Shown piece by piece: positions 36,475-47,500 of a DNA stretch of 64,000 nucleotides. The stretch comes from Notamacropus eugenii (lineage: Eukaryota > Chordata > Mammalia > Diprotodontia > Macropodidae), in assembly GCF_028372415.1 (NCBI RefSeq), contig NC_092872.1, forward strand, positions 395,161,853-395,225,852. Direction: 5' to 3'. How positions within the stretch are numbered: position 1 is the stretch's first letter; the number at the start of each line of letters is the position of its first letter. The notes under the pieces are model-generated. The model was not told the origin of the DNA. It saw only the letters and a program-made list of their open reading frames with translations, and searched no databases. Made by a program: the position numbers and the translations under genes.

Positions 36475-39400
36475 AAAAGTGCTTTGTAATTGTGTTCATA
36501 TAAATTGTTTTGTCTTCACAGATAGACTACTAAGTATTTTATGTTGTTTACAATTATTTTAAATGAAATTGCTGTTTCTCTCTCATGCTTCTGGACTTTA
36601 TTGGTCATATAAAGAAATGCTGATGATTTGTGTGGGCTTATCTTATATCCTATAATTTTGCTAAAGTTTTAATTATTCCAAGTAATTTCTTTTAGTTGGT
36701 TCTCTAGGATTCTCTAAGTATACCAACTCATTTGGTACTTCTATACTCATTTGCAAAGAGTGATAATTTTGTTTCCTCTTTGTCTAGTCTGATTCCTTCA
36801 ATTTCTTTTTCTTCTCTTATTGCTAAAGGTAACATTTCTAGTACAATGTTGAATAATAGTGGTGATAATGTGCATGCTTGTTCCACCATGATCTTATTCT
36901 AGCTTCTAGTTTATCCCCATAAAATATAGTGTTTCTGATGGTTTTTAATAGAAACTGCTTATCATTTTAAGAAAAACTCTGTTTATTCTTATGTTCTCTA
37001 ATGTTTTTAACAGGAATGGATGCTGTATTTTGCCAGAAGTATGATTTCTGTTGGTTTTGTTATTGATATCACCAATGTTGATAGTTCTCTTGTATTCAAC
37101 TAACCCTGCATTCCTGGCATAAATCCCACCTGGTCATAGTGTATCATCCTCATGATAAATTGCTGTAATTACCTTGCTAGTATATTGTTCAGAATGTTTG
37201 CTTTGATATTCATTATTGAAATTGGCCTAAACATTTCTTTCTGTTTTAGCTCTTCATGGTTTAATTATCGCCACCATATCTGCGTCATAAAAGGAGTTTG
37301 GTAGGACTCCTTTTTTGCCTATTTTTCCAAATAGTTTATAAAGTGCTAGAATTAATTGTGTTTTAACTACTTGGTAAAATTCACCCATGAATCTATCTGG
37401 CCCTGGGGAAATTTTCCTAGGGAATTCATTAATGGCTTATTGAATTTTTTGTCTAAGATATGGTTATTCTGGCATTCTTTCTCCTGATCTGTTAATCTGG
37501 GTAATTTACATTATTTCATAAATATTTGTCTATTTCATTCAGACTATGAGATTTAATGGCTTATAATTTGGCAAAATATTTCCTTATAATTGCTTTAATT
37601 TCTTCTTCCTTGATGGCGATTTCCTTATTTTCATTTTTGATACTATATATTTGGGTTTCTTCTTTCTTTATTTTAATTAATTGAACCAATGGCTTATCTT
37701 TCTATTTTTTTGCATACAACCAGCACCTAGATTTATTTGTTAGCAAAAGTTGTTATTGTTGTTGTTATTTTCTTACTTTTAAACTTAATATCACCTTTGA
37801 TTTTCAGGATCTCCAATCTGTTACTTAATTGGGGATTTCTAATGTGTTTTTTTTCTAGTTTTTTTTTTCTAGTTTTTTTACTCAGTTCATTGATCTGTTG
37901 TATTTTCTATTTTGTTGGTGTAAGAAATAGAGAAATACCTTTTATCCTAAGCACTGCCTTGGCTGTGTCACGTAAATTTCAGTATGTTGTCTTGTCATTT
38001 TCTTTAATGAAATTATTGATTGTTTCTATGATCTGTTTTTTACCACACTTATTCTTCAGGATTAGACTATTTAGTTTCCAATGAATTTTTCTATCTTTCT
38101 ACTGCTCTTTTTTGAATGTGATTTTATTGCATTATGATCCAAAAAGAATGTATTTAATATTTGTCTTTTTACATTTGATTTTGAGGTTTACATGCCCTGT
38201 TACAGTCAGTTTTTGTCTATATGCCATGTACTTCTGAAGGGAAAAAAAGTATTTTCCTTTCTGTTCTCATTCAGTTTTCTACAAAGGCCTATCATATCCA
38301 ACTTTTCTAATCTTCAATTTACCTCCTTAGTTGATTTCTTGCTTATTTTTTAGTTGGATTTATCAAAGTTCTGAGAGGGGGCAGTTGAAGTTCTCCACTA
38401 GTATTGTTTTACTGTCTATTTCTTCTTGTAACGCACTTCTTCTGTAAGAATTTGAATGCTATACCACTTGGTATATACTTTTTTAGTATTGATATTACTT
38501 AATTTTCCACAGTACCTCTTAGAAAGATATAGTTTCCTTCCTTATCTGTTTTAATTAGATCTATTATAGCTTTAACTTTGTCTGACCTCAGGATGGCTAC
38601 CCCTAATTTTTTTTTTTTTAACTTCAACTGAAGCATATTAGATTCAACTCCAGCCCCTTAACTTTACTCTGTGTGTATCTGTCTGCTTCAGATATGTTTC
38701 TTGTAAACAATAAATTGTAGGATAATGGTTTTTGGTCCACTTTGCCATGTATTTATGTTTTATGGAGAGTTTATCCCATTCACATTCACAGTTATGATTA
38801 CTATGTATTTTCCTCCATGTCATGTTTCTTCCTGTCTGTCCTCTCCCTCACCCTTTCCCTCTTCCCCAGTGCTTTCCTTCTCTCTACCACCTCTCCTGAT
38901 TTGTCCTCCTTTTTGTCAGCCCCCTTTTACTTAATCTCCTCCCCTCCTGCTTCACTGTCTGGTAAGACAGATTTCTATATTCAACTGATTACGTATGTGA
39001 TTCCCTCTTTGGGCCAATACTGACTGATGAGAATAAGACTGAAGCAATGCTTGTCACCTACTCTCCCATTTTCCTCTCCACTGTAATAGGTCTTTCAGGC
39101 CTCTTCATGTGAAATAATTTACTTCATTTTATCTCTCCCTTCTACATCCATTGCATTCTTCTTTTGCATCCCTTAATATTTTATGTTATTCCCTCAAATT
39201 CTCCTTTTACTACTACCCTCCCTTTACTTATATTCTTTTTTTTCTTTTTTTTATTTAACTTTTAACATTTATTTTCACACAATTTTGGGTTACAAATGTT
39301 CTCCCCTTTTATCCCCTCCCCCCCCCAAACCCGAGCTTTCTGATTGCCCCTGTGACCTATCTGCTCTCTCCTCTATCCTCCCTCCCTGCCCTTGTCTCCA

Positions 39401-40230
39401 TCTTCTCTTTTGTCCTGTAGGGCCGGATAGCTTTCTTGACCCCTTAACCTGTATTTCTTGTTACCCAGTGGTAAGAACATTACATTTGGTCCTAACACTT
39501 TGAGTTCCAACTTCTTTGGCTCCCTCCCTCTCCACCCCTTCCCCTTGGAAGACAGGCAATTCAATATAGGCCATATCTGTTTAGTTTTGCAAATGATTTC
39601 CATATTAGTTGAGTTGTATAGGACTAACTATATTTCCCTCCATCCTATCCTGTCCCCCTTTACTTCTATTTTCTTATGGTCCTTTCCCTCCCCATGAGTG
39701 TTGACCTCGTATTGCATTCTCCTCCCCATGCCCTCCCCTCCATTCTCCCCCCCACCCTGCTTGTGCCCCTGTCCCCCACTCTCCTGTATTATGAGATAGG
39801 TTTTCCTATCAAAATGAGTGTGCATTATATTCTTTCCTTTAGTGGAATGTGATGAGAGTAGACCTCATGTTTTTCTCTTGCCTCCCCTCTTTATCTCACC
39901 ACTAATAGGTCTTTTGCTTGCCTCTTTTATGAGAGATAATTTGCCCCATATAACTTCTCCCTTTCTCCTCCCAATATTTCTCTCTCACTGCTTGATTTCA
40001 TTTTTTTTTTTAAGATATGATCCCATCCTCTTCAATTCACTCTGTATACTCTGTCTCTATGTATGTGTGCGTGTGTGCATGTGTGTGTGTGTGTACTCCC
40101 ACCCAGTACCCAGATACTGAAATGTTTCAAGAGTTACAAATATTGTCTTTCCATGTAGGAATGTAAACAGTTCAACTTTAGTAAGTCCCTTATGACTTCT
40201 CTTTGCTGTTCACCTTTTCATGGTTCTTCT

Positions 40231-41328
40231 TCATTCTTGTGTTAGAAAGTCAAATTTTCTTTCCAGCTCTGGTCTTTTCATCAGGAAAATTTGAAAGTCC
40301 TCTATTTCATTGAAAGACCATTTTGTCTCCTGAAGTATTATACTCAGCTTTGCTGGGTAGGTGATTCTTGGCTTCAGTCCTAGTTCCTTTGACTTCTGGA
40401 ATATCCTATTCCATTCCCTTCTATCCCTCAATGTAGAGGGTGCCAGATCTTGTGCTATCCTGATTGTATTTCCACAATACTTGAATAGTTTCTTTCTAGC
40501 TGCTTGCAATATTTTCTCTTTCACCTGGGAATTCAGGAATTTGGCCACAATGCTCCTAGAAGTTTCTCTTTTTGGATCTCTTTCGTGCGGTATTCTGCAG
40601 ATTCCTTGAATATTTATTTTGCCTTCTGGTTCTAGAATCTCAGGGCAGTTTTTCTTGATAATTTCATGGAAGATGATGTCTAGGCTCTTCTTTTGATCAT
40701 GGTTTTCAGGTAGTCCCAGAATTTTTACATTGTCTCTCCTGATTCTATTTTCCAGGTCAGTTGTTTTTCCAATAAGATATTTCACATTATCTTCCATTTT
40801 TCAAATCTGCGCGGTATGTTCTGAGATATCTGTCTTTCTCGAAAAGTCCTTAGCGTCCATCCGTACCATTCCAGATTTGAAAGATCTATTTTCTTCAGTG
40901 AGCTTTTGTATCTCCTTTTCCATTTGGTTAATTCTGCTTTTGAAAGCATTCTTCTCCTCATTGGCCCCTTGCACCTCCCTTGCCAGCTGAGTTAGGCTAG
41001 TTCTCAAGGTGCCAATTTCTTCAAGATTTTTTTGATTCTCCTTTAGCAGAGAGCTGATCTGCTTTTCATGCTTCTCCCTCATCCTTCTCATTTCCCTTCC
41101 CAGTCTTTCCTCCATCTCTCTAACTTGATTTTCAAAATTCCTCTTGAGCTCTTCCATGGCCCGAGCCCATTGGGTGGGCTGGGACACAGAATTCTCGATT
41201 TCTGTGTCTTTGCCTGATGGCAAGCATTGTTCCTCCCCATCAGAAAGGAAGGGAGGAAGTGTCTTTTCTCCGCTAAAATACCCTTCAATAGTTTTATTTC
41301 TTTTCCCTTTTCTTGGCATTTTTTCCAA
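40231..41328 (-). pseudogene. HAL1 ORF1: L1 ORF1p-like protein, one in-frame stop
   Basis: 366 codons in a single frame including the terminal stop, interrupted only by TGA at codon 176 (40803-40801). It starts MEKMPRKGKRNKTIEGYF; an alternative Met is four codons in. Residues ~55-175 form a heptad-rich coiled coil (QMEKEIQKLTEENRSFKSG). After the stop comes the RNA-recognition domain, with VKILGLPENHDQKKSLDII and the RNP1-like SRSIVAKFLNSQVKEKILQA, then the C-terminal domain (LGLKPRITYPAKLSII). The length is near that of the young L1 ORF1 (393). The role is known from the family: trimeric RNA chaperone of the LINE ribonucleoprotein. No frameshift is seen, so decay is recent. The stop lies at the coiled-coil/RNA-binding boundary, where this copy also looks a few codons shorter than L1 ORF1. 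Confidence 0.88.
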
Positions 41329-41399
41329 CCAGTGGCCTGACCTCTGAATGTTCTCCTCATACCCACCTCACCTCCTGGTCCTCCCAGCCAGCGTTTGGG

Positions 41400-42165
41400 G
41401 ACTGAGATTCAAATGCTGCTTCCCGCCTTAGAGTTTTTGGCGGGGGCAGGGCTGCTATTCAGTGTTAAATTAAGTTCATGTGCTGAGGTCATGGGCAGGG
41501 CCGCCTCTCTGGCTCAGTTCCCTCAGGGGGTTTATGCATAGACCTTCCACAATGGATCCAGGCTCCCGCCCGCTTGGGGAGCCCCTGTCTGCAGCCGCCT
41601 CTCAGCTTCCATCTCCTGGGGGGGCCTGAGCCATGGGAGCACCCCACTCCCCTCTCAACCCGCCAAAGAGACTCTCACCTACCCCCGTCAGTCACCTGTT
41701 GGTGGGGGGGCTTGTGCTGCCGCTGAAGATCCCGTCTCTGGAGCTCTCCCAGATCCGTGTCTCTCAGAGCCGTGGCCGCCGCCGCAGGTCTGGGCTGGGC
41801 ACCGCGTCTGCAGCGCAACGGACCTTTTGCGAGAGGTTTGCAGGTCCCTCTGTGGGTGGGGGGACCCGCGTGGCCGCTGGAGATCCCTTCCCCGTAGCCC
41901 TCTCAGATCTCTTCCCCTCGGTGTCATGGCTGCGGCGGGACTGCACTCTGCTCCCTGTCCCGGCCCCCAGTCCGCGGGGCAAAGGACCCCCCGCGAGAGG
42001 TTTGCAGGTCTCTCCAGAGCAGAAATCTCCCTCGCTCCAATACTCCGTGGTCTCTGGGTGCAGAATTCGCCCTGGCTTGGTCCCCTCTAGCCACTCTGTG
42101 GTTTGTGGGCTCGGAGCTGTGTGTATGTGCATCTTTCTACTTTGCCATCTTGGCTCCGCCCCCCC
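41400..42165 (-). promoter_or_regulatory. CpG-rich HAL1 5' UTR/promoter with two tandem units
   Basis: The densest CpG cluster of the window (for example ccgtggccgccgccgcagg at about 41771). The phrase cgagaggtttgcaggtc occurs at 41830-41846 and again, exactly, at 41994-42010, 164 bp apart. The sequence before each copy is also related (ggtgggggg, then gctgccgctgaagatccc versus tggccgctggagatccc). This gives two diverged units of about 155-164 bp. The terminal AAGATGGC (reverse at about 42146-42153) matches the YY1 core found at L1 5' ends. Long open frames across it (for example 41633-42202) are GC-driven artefacts. Confidence 0.65.
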
Positions 42166-42735
42166 TACTTATATTCTTTTATCTGTACTACTAGTGATAT
42201 AATTCTTAGTATTTACATCTATCATTTTCATTTGTAGGCATATAAATAGCTTAGCTCTATTGAATCCCTTATGTTGTCTTTTTGCTAATTTACTTATTAA
42301 AAATTTCCCCCAGTTAGATGTAAAAACAATTTTTTACATTCATTTTTAAAACTTTGAGTTCCTAATTCTCTCCCTTCCTCCTTCCCCATTTCTACCTCCA
42401 TTGAGAAGGCAAGCAGTTTGATATAGGTTACACATGTGTAGTCACGCAAAACATCCACAATAGTCATGGTAAAAAAAACACAGAAAAAAAAGAGCCTGAA
42501 GAAAAATAAGAAAAAAATATACTTCAATCTATATTCAGGCACCATCAGTAATATTTCTGGCTATGGATAGCATTTTTCATAAGTCCTTCAGAGTTGTCTT
42601 GGATCATTGTGTTTCTGAGAATCGCTAAGCCATTCATAACATTCACTTCTTACAAGAATTCTACTAGTTTGTATGTAGTACATTTCACTTTGCATCAGTT
42701 CATGTAAGTCTTTCCAGGTTGTTCTGAGAGCAACC

Positions 42736-43051
42736 TGTAGTAATGGCAAGCAAAGTAGGATCTTTTGCTGTTTTTTGTTTTAGTATAATCAAGTGCCTCT
42801 GACTGAATCTTGCCTTTATCAGCTAAGAGATTTTACCAGGAGTAAAGAGCAGAAACAAGAGTTTCTTTAACTAGAAACAGTATTTGTATTTGTATTGTTA
42901 ATTATTTTAATGTGATTGAAGAACATATTCCCCAACCATTAATGGGCCTGGGAAGACCTGTAGGAGAGCCCATGCTTTTTTTAAGTTTCTAATGAGACAC
43001 TGGTCCTCAAGGGTTGTGATGCCCTCTTGTTCTAAATGTGTGTGTGTGTGC

Positions 43052-43103
<52 letters not shown>

Positions 43104-43296
43104 TATGTATATATGTATATATATGTATATGTGTGTATGGGTCTTTATTTCTCTTGTATTTTTTCTATTAGTGAATGATATATGTGCTTGATTAAATTGA
43201 TTGTGAACCCCTCAAAAGTTCCTTTCCTTTAAGAAATGCATATCTAAAAAGCTGATAGTAGGCCTTCCTGTGTATGTCAGGGTCCTTGCTGTTACA
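42736..43296. mobile_element. LTR-like or short-TIR insert within L1
   Basis: About 560 bp that break the reversed L1 between gagagcaacc and cctgctcatcatttcttata. The ends tgtagtaatggcaag and (reverse complement) tgtaacagcaag are similar, as in some solitary LTRs with TG...CA termini. No coding sequence and no clear target duplication; the family is unknown. It is an old, degraded copy containing a GT/TA microsatellite. Confidence 0.4.
43037..43135. repeat. (GT)n/(TA)n microsatellite
   Basis: About 50 bp of near-pure GT flanked by TATATG blocks. Confidence 0.95.
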
Positions 43297-44710
43297 CCTG
43301 CTCATCATTTCTTATAGTACAATAGTGTTCTATCAAAATCACATACTATGGCTTGTTCAGCCTTTCCCAAATTGATCATAATCCCCCTCAATTTCTAATT
43401 ATTTACCCCCCAAAATGAACTGCTACAAATATTTTTGTACATATAGGTCCTTTTCCTTTTTTTAAAAATTTCTTTTGTGATATAGACCTATTAGTGGTAA
43501 TGCAGGTCAAAGGGTATGCATGGTTTTATACCCTTTTAGCATAGTTCTAAATTACTCTACCTCATAGTTGAATCAGTTCACATCTCTCCCAACAGTGCAT
43601 TTTTGTCTCATTTTCCCATATGCTCTTCAATATTTGTCATTTACCTTTTCTGTCCTGTTAGCCAATTTAACAGGTATAAAGTAGTAGTTCAGATTTATTT
43701 GAATCTTCATTGCTCCAATCAGTAGTGAGTTAGAGTATTGTTTTCAAATGGATGTAGATAGTTTTGATTACTTCACCTGTAAACTGATCGTATCTTGTGA
43801 TCATTTATGAGTTTGGGAATGGCTCTTATTTTTATAAATTTAACTCAGTTCTCTCCATGTTTTAACATTGTTGACATCTTCTGAGTTTGTGTCTTAGACT
43901 TCTGTATTACCATAAAAACTTTCTATGGTCAGATTCTTTACTTTTATTTATTTTTTCTCATCTTTTTTCCCTTTTTATAAAAATTTGATCTCTGCTGTCT
44001 TGTGCTTCTTGTGTTAGTAGCTGCAGCCCTTGTCTTTTTACCTGGTCCTGTGCTGATGTTGCCCTGAGGCCTATGCCATGACCCTAATGTTTGGTGATGC
44101 GTTGAGAGGATTTAGTGGAGGGGTTGCTGGCACTGCTGGAGATTGTTGGGGTGCAAAACCAGGGTCCCAGCGGTGGGGTATAGTGTGGGCTGAATCCTGC
44201 TGGATGTTTTCAGTGTTTCTCTATCTACACTGAAGTATGTGGAGGTCTGGCCCCTAGAGGATGCCTGTTTTTCTTGGGTTGTGCTGAAGCATGTGTTGCT
44301 TTCCACAATTGGAGTCTATTGGTTTCCCTGGCTATGCTAAGGCCTATGGGGGTGGGGGTCGGGGAATCTTGGTGTTGGTGATTTGTCTGTTCCACCACAC
44401 TGGGGCTCGGGATCTCCCACTGGTATGCTGAGGTAGGGCTTGCTGCTGGCATGATGGCATGCTTCCTATCCTGGGATGCACTCCCCTTTTACTGGAGTGA
44501 CATGGACCTTTCTTGCTGATCCTTCAAGTTTTCTGGGGTAAAAAACTACTCCACCTCATCTTTCAGCTGTTTCTGCTATACCAGGATTTATTCTGGACTC
44601 TATTTTATGTTTTTTTATAGGTGAAATGGGAAAATAACAATGTTTTACTGCTTACTCTGTCATCTTGGTTGCCAGAAGTCTCACCTAAACTGATTTTTGC
44701 TGATATTTAC

Positions 44711-45195
44711 AATTGTCTTAATTGATACTTCACAGTATTCTTTTGTTCTTTTGATTCTGTTCTGTACAGTCTGTATCATTTTATGTAGGACTTCTTAAAT
44801 TTCTTTGGAATCTGTACAAATATTCATTTACATTTAAATAATGGAATTTATTCAATCTGAATTGTGGGATTCATGAGTTATTTCCAACTTTATGTTTTTT
44901 ACAAATATTGCTAAAATAATATTTTATACAATTAATTTTTTTCTGATTTTCATTTACTTTAAGAAATAAATATAATAATAGGATATTGGACCCAATTAAG
45001 TGAACAATTTTGTTATTTTTCTTGCATAATCTCAGTTACTTTCATTGTTACTATTCCTGTTTCCCTATATCCTTATCAATATTTTTTTTTTTTTGCTCCT
45101 CCTCTCTTATTTTCCCACATTTGCTGATTTGTTGCATATGAGGTTTGAACTTCATTTTATGTGACTGGGAATTTCTGATTGTTAGTGATTTTGAG
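44711..45195 (-). mobile_element. very old L1 3' region
   Basis: Reversed L1 end: gggattcatgagttatttcc, tgctaaaataatattttata and, near 45150, a relic of the ORF2 C-terminal region (gaacttcattttatgtgact). Highly diverged. Confidence 0.5.
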
Positions 45196-45649
45196 TATTT
45201 TTTAAAGATTCAAATTAAATTTAACTACTAAGCTAGGTACTACAGATATAAAGAGAAAAATAAACAAGATAGGGTGTTCAAGGAGCTTACATTAAATTCA
45301 GGGTGACGATAAAATCATACGTATATATATATATAACCCAAATGCAAAGTGATACTTTGTGGACTGGGGCTATTGGTAAGTTAGGGGATCAAGAAAATCC
45401 TCAGGTAGATTTTGGTTTTGTCTGCAGAGGTTTGAAAGAAACTCAACATTCTAAAAGGCATAGGTAAGAAAAGTTTGCAAGATAGGCATGACAAATAACC
45501 TTTGCAAATTTAAAATGAAACAGTGCTTATTAATATATGAAGAAGGTGAGTGTGGCTAGATTACAGAATGGATGAAGAAGTATAGTGAGCCTAGAAAATG
45601 GTTGTAAAGAGCTTTAACTGTTGAACAGAAATTTGTATTTTATCCTGGA

Positions 45650-45778
45650 TCAGTAAACATTTATTAAGAGCCTACTATATGTCAGACTCTGTCCAAATTG
45701 TTGGTGATACAAATAAAAAGTAAGATAGTCCCTGCTGTCAAAAAGCTTAAAAACTAATGGAACAAGACAATACACAAA
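45650..45778 (-). mobile_element. second L2 3' end
   Basis: Reversed L2 terminus: taaacatttattaagagcct, tatgtcagactctgtccaaa, tagtccctgctgtcaaaaag. Confidence 0.7.
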
Positions 45779-45786
45779 AAGGAAGA

Positions 45787-46032
45787 AATAGCTAACATTT
45801 ATATAGTACCTCCTATGTCCTGAGTGTCTTACAAACAGCCTCTCATCTCATCCTCACAAAAATCCTTAGAGGTGGGGGCTATTAATACCTCCATTTTACA
45901 GATGAGACAATTGACAGAGAAATTAGTGACTTGCTTGGAGTCACTTAGCTGTGTCTGAGGCTACATGTGAACCTCAGTCTTCCTATCTCCAGGCCCGTTG
46001 CGCTATCCATTACTATATCTAGCTACCTACAT
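45787..46032 (-). mobile_element. full-length MIR SINE
   Basis: Reversed MIR from aacatttatatagtacctcc through cctcattttacagatgag-like and ttgcttggagtcacttagct to the head (cgttgcgctatccattacta). Confidence 0.85.
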
Positions 46033-46145
46033 GTAATTGTTGTTCATCCTTCATTTTTGAGAAGGACCAATGACATGATAGGTGACATCTTCAATTGTAT
46101 GTGAATTGGATTTAAGTGAGTCAGAGGTGTGCAAGGTCATCAAAC
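46033..46145 (-). mobile_element. SINE sharing its 3' tail with the zinc-finger-tail LINE
   Basis: Read on the minus strand it ends gtcattggtccttctcaaaaatgaaggatgaacaaca, here quoted in part as tcattggtccttctcaaaa. This parallels the LINE ends at 32870-32925 and 26570-26620. Its body (gaattggatttaagtgagtc on plus) is unrelated to that LINE. A SINE/LINE tail-sharing pair is the likely reading. Confidence 0.5.
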
Positions 46146-46500
46146 TTAGATCTTTATTTTAGGGAAAATGTTTTGGGAAATATGTGGAGGATGGATCAGA
46201 GGGATAAGACAGAAAAACTAATTAGCAGGCTATTGTAATGGTCCACATGAATGGTGACAATGGCCTGAACAACTTTGGGTTTAGAGAAAATTAATGCAAA
46301 AGACATTGTGAAAATAGAATCAGCAAGACTTGGCAACTGATTGGATGTATAGGGTAAGGGAGAATGAAGAGATAAGAATTGCAAGGGGGGTTTGAACCTG
46401 GGGACTAGAAAGATGGAGAGAATCTCAACAGAAATAGACTTTGGGAATTTATCAAGAAGAAAGGATTTGTGAGAAAAAGGCAGTTAGTTATGTATTGGGT

Positions 46501-47322
46501 TATTGTATTAGAGAGAGAGTGGTGCTGAATATGCAAAGTAAGTTTACAACATGGGAAAGCAGTGAGAACTGGCTGCATCAGGAAAACCTAATGTAGGTTA
46601 GCTTGTTAACTTGTGTTTCTTCTTTAGAAAACTCTATTGAATATCACATGTTTCTTAAGGTTGTTAATTATTTGTCTCTGCTTATTCTATCGCTGCTGCA
46701 TGATTTTTCTTTCCTTCATCTACTCTGTCCTGAGAGTCCTCTGCCTCATTGTCACTACTGTCAGTCTTGACATTTTCTTTTGATGATATTATTTCTTGTC
46801 ATATGCAGTAGATCACAAGTTTTCCTTTATATCTTTTGTGTTGATAATAAACAACTACAGAAGTTCTTTTTGGAAAGTCAAATATCTTTTATAAGCAAAT
46901 GCTATAGTCTTATTTTCTTTGGGAAAAATATTTTTCCTTTATTTTATCCACTGTTCATTGTATTGACTTTCTTATTTATTCAATTCTTTTGTCTAAGTAT
47001 TTCTGAGATATTTTCTTGTAAGGTTTACTTTTCTTCTCCTTATAGTTTCTATTGCAACACTGCAGGTATTTTTTTTAATTTGATACTTTTGTTTCTTCTG
47101 TTGTCTGCATCTACTCACATTTATACTTTTCTATCTTGCTATAACTTAATCATCCATTCCTAACATGCTACACTCAGTATTTACCTGTGTACCTAAACCC
47201 CAACAACTACAAAAAATCTTTGTTCGTCTTCTAAAAGTCTTCCTAATTCTGTTAAATTAATACCCATCTTCTTAATCACATGAGAGTATAAAAGATGGAA
47301 TCTCTTCTCATCTTCAAATTAT
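46501..47322. other. unassigned, no gene
   Basis: T-rich. The 127-residue plus frame at 46780-47163 is Phe/Leu/Ser-rich, as expected from T-rich DNA, and has no flanking gene context, so I do not call it. Confidence 0.35.
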
Positions 47323-47500
47323 AGGATTATGGATTTCAAGCTGGAAGGGAGCTTAAAGCTCATGTAGTTCAAGTCTCTTATTTTATAGATGAGGAAATGA
47401 GTCCAAAGTTATGAAATGACTTATCCAACTGTGCACTTGAAACCCCTCCCCTCTGAGTTGAAATACCACATTCCTTCCATCAAAACCCAGTGCTAATTCT
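47323..47500 (-). mobile_element. MIR-type SINE
   Basis: Same variant as at 2588 and 11600: aagctggaagggagcttaaa, tttatagatgaggaaatgag, gaaatgacttatccaact. Confidence 0.65.

Larger units (their letters stand above)
39240..42165 (-). mobile_element. HAL1 (ORF1-only half-L1), complete, well preserved, perfect TSD
   Basis: 2926 bp between two copies of tacttatattctttt (39225-39239 and 42166-42180), an exact 15-bp TSD inside the older L1 spacer. On the minus strand: 5' end with the reverse of gccatcttggctccgcc, 5' UTR 42165-41329 (CpG-rich, with a tandem unit), ORF1 41328-40231, then about 990 bp of G/A-rich 3' UTR, ending aatgttaaaagttaaat plus an A-rich tail. No ORF2 sequence between. It is the younger of the two HAL1 copies here, judging by its TSD and nearly open ORF1. 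It would have needed L1 ORF2 protein in trans. Confidence 0.9.
34185..42300 (-). mobile_element. old L1 with nearly complete but decayed ORF2, hit twice by later insertions
   Basis: On the minus strand: 3' UTR at about 34185-34600, then ORF2 in reverse up to about 38810. There the reverse of the ORF2 start (cattcacattcacagttatg) is visible, with the endonuclease phrase for QETH-like sequence near 38690-38705. The ORF1-ORF2 spacer continues at 38810-39239 and, past the HAL1 insert, at 42181-42294. ORF1 and the 5' UTR are absent (5' truncation). Other inserts: a plus-strand L1 tail at 35981-36474 and HAL1 at 39240-42165. ORF2 carries many stops. The 115-residue open frame at 37737-38084 is antisense to it and not a gene. 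Confidence 0.85.
42295..44690 (-). mobile_element. internally deleted L1 (5' UTR + ORF1 start joined to ORF2 end)
   Basis: On the minus strand: 5' end near 44690 (reverse of ctctgtcatcttggttgcc), GC-rich 5' UTR to about 43960, and an ORF1 N-terminus whose codons include the reverse of accataaaaactttctatgg (TIESFYG-like) to about 43876. Then directly the ORF2 C-terminal region (43875-43297 and 42735-42590) and 3' UTR to 42295. Roughly 4-5 kb is missing at the joint. A possible TSD (tttttgctaatttac at 42279-42293 versus tttttgctgatatttac at 44694-44710) differs by a 2-bp indel. It contains an LTR-like insert. Confidence 0.75.
45205..46500 (-). mobile_element. long L2 copy interrupted by a cluster of three retroposons
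   Basis: 45205-45330 is the reversed L2 end (aagctaggtactacagatat, gttcaaggagcttacatt). 45370-45645 continues into reversed L2 body (gtaaagagctttaactgttg, tttgtattttatcctgg). After 45650-46145 it resumes (aggatggatcagagggataa, gcaggctattgtaatggtcc). No readable frame. Confidence 0.7.

Noticed and set aside
37737-38084. 115-residue hydrophobic frame
   Set aside because: Antisense to a decayed L1 ORF2.
41633-42202. 189-residue open frame on the plus strand
   Set aside because: It runs antisense through the CpG-rich HAL1 5' UTR and past its target duplication; no domain, explained by high GC.
46780-47163. 127-residue Phe/Leu-rich frame, possible membrane protein
   Set aside because: T-rich DNA gives such translations by chance. 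No repeat, exon or promoter context supports a gene.
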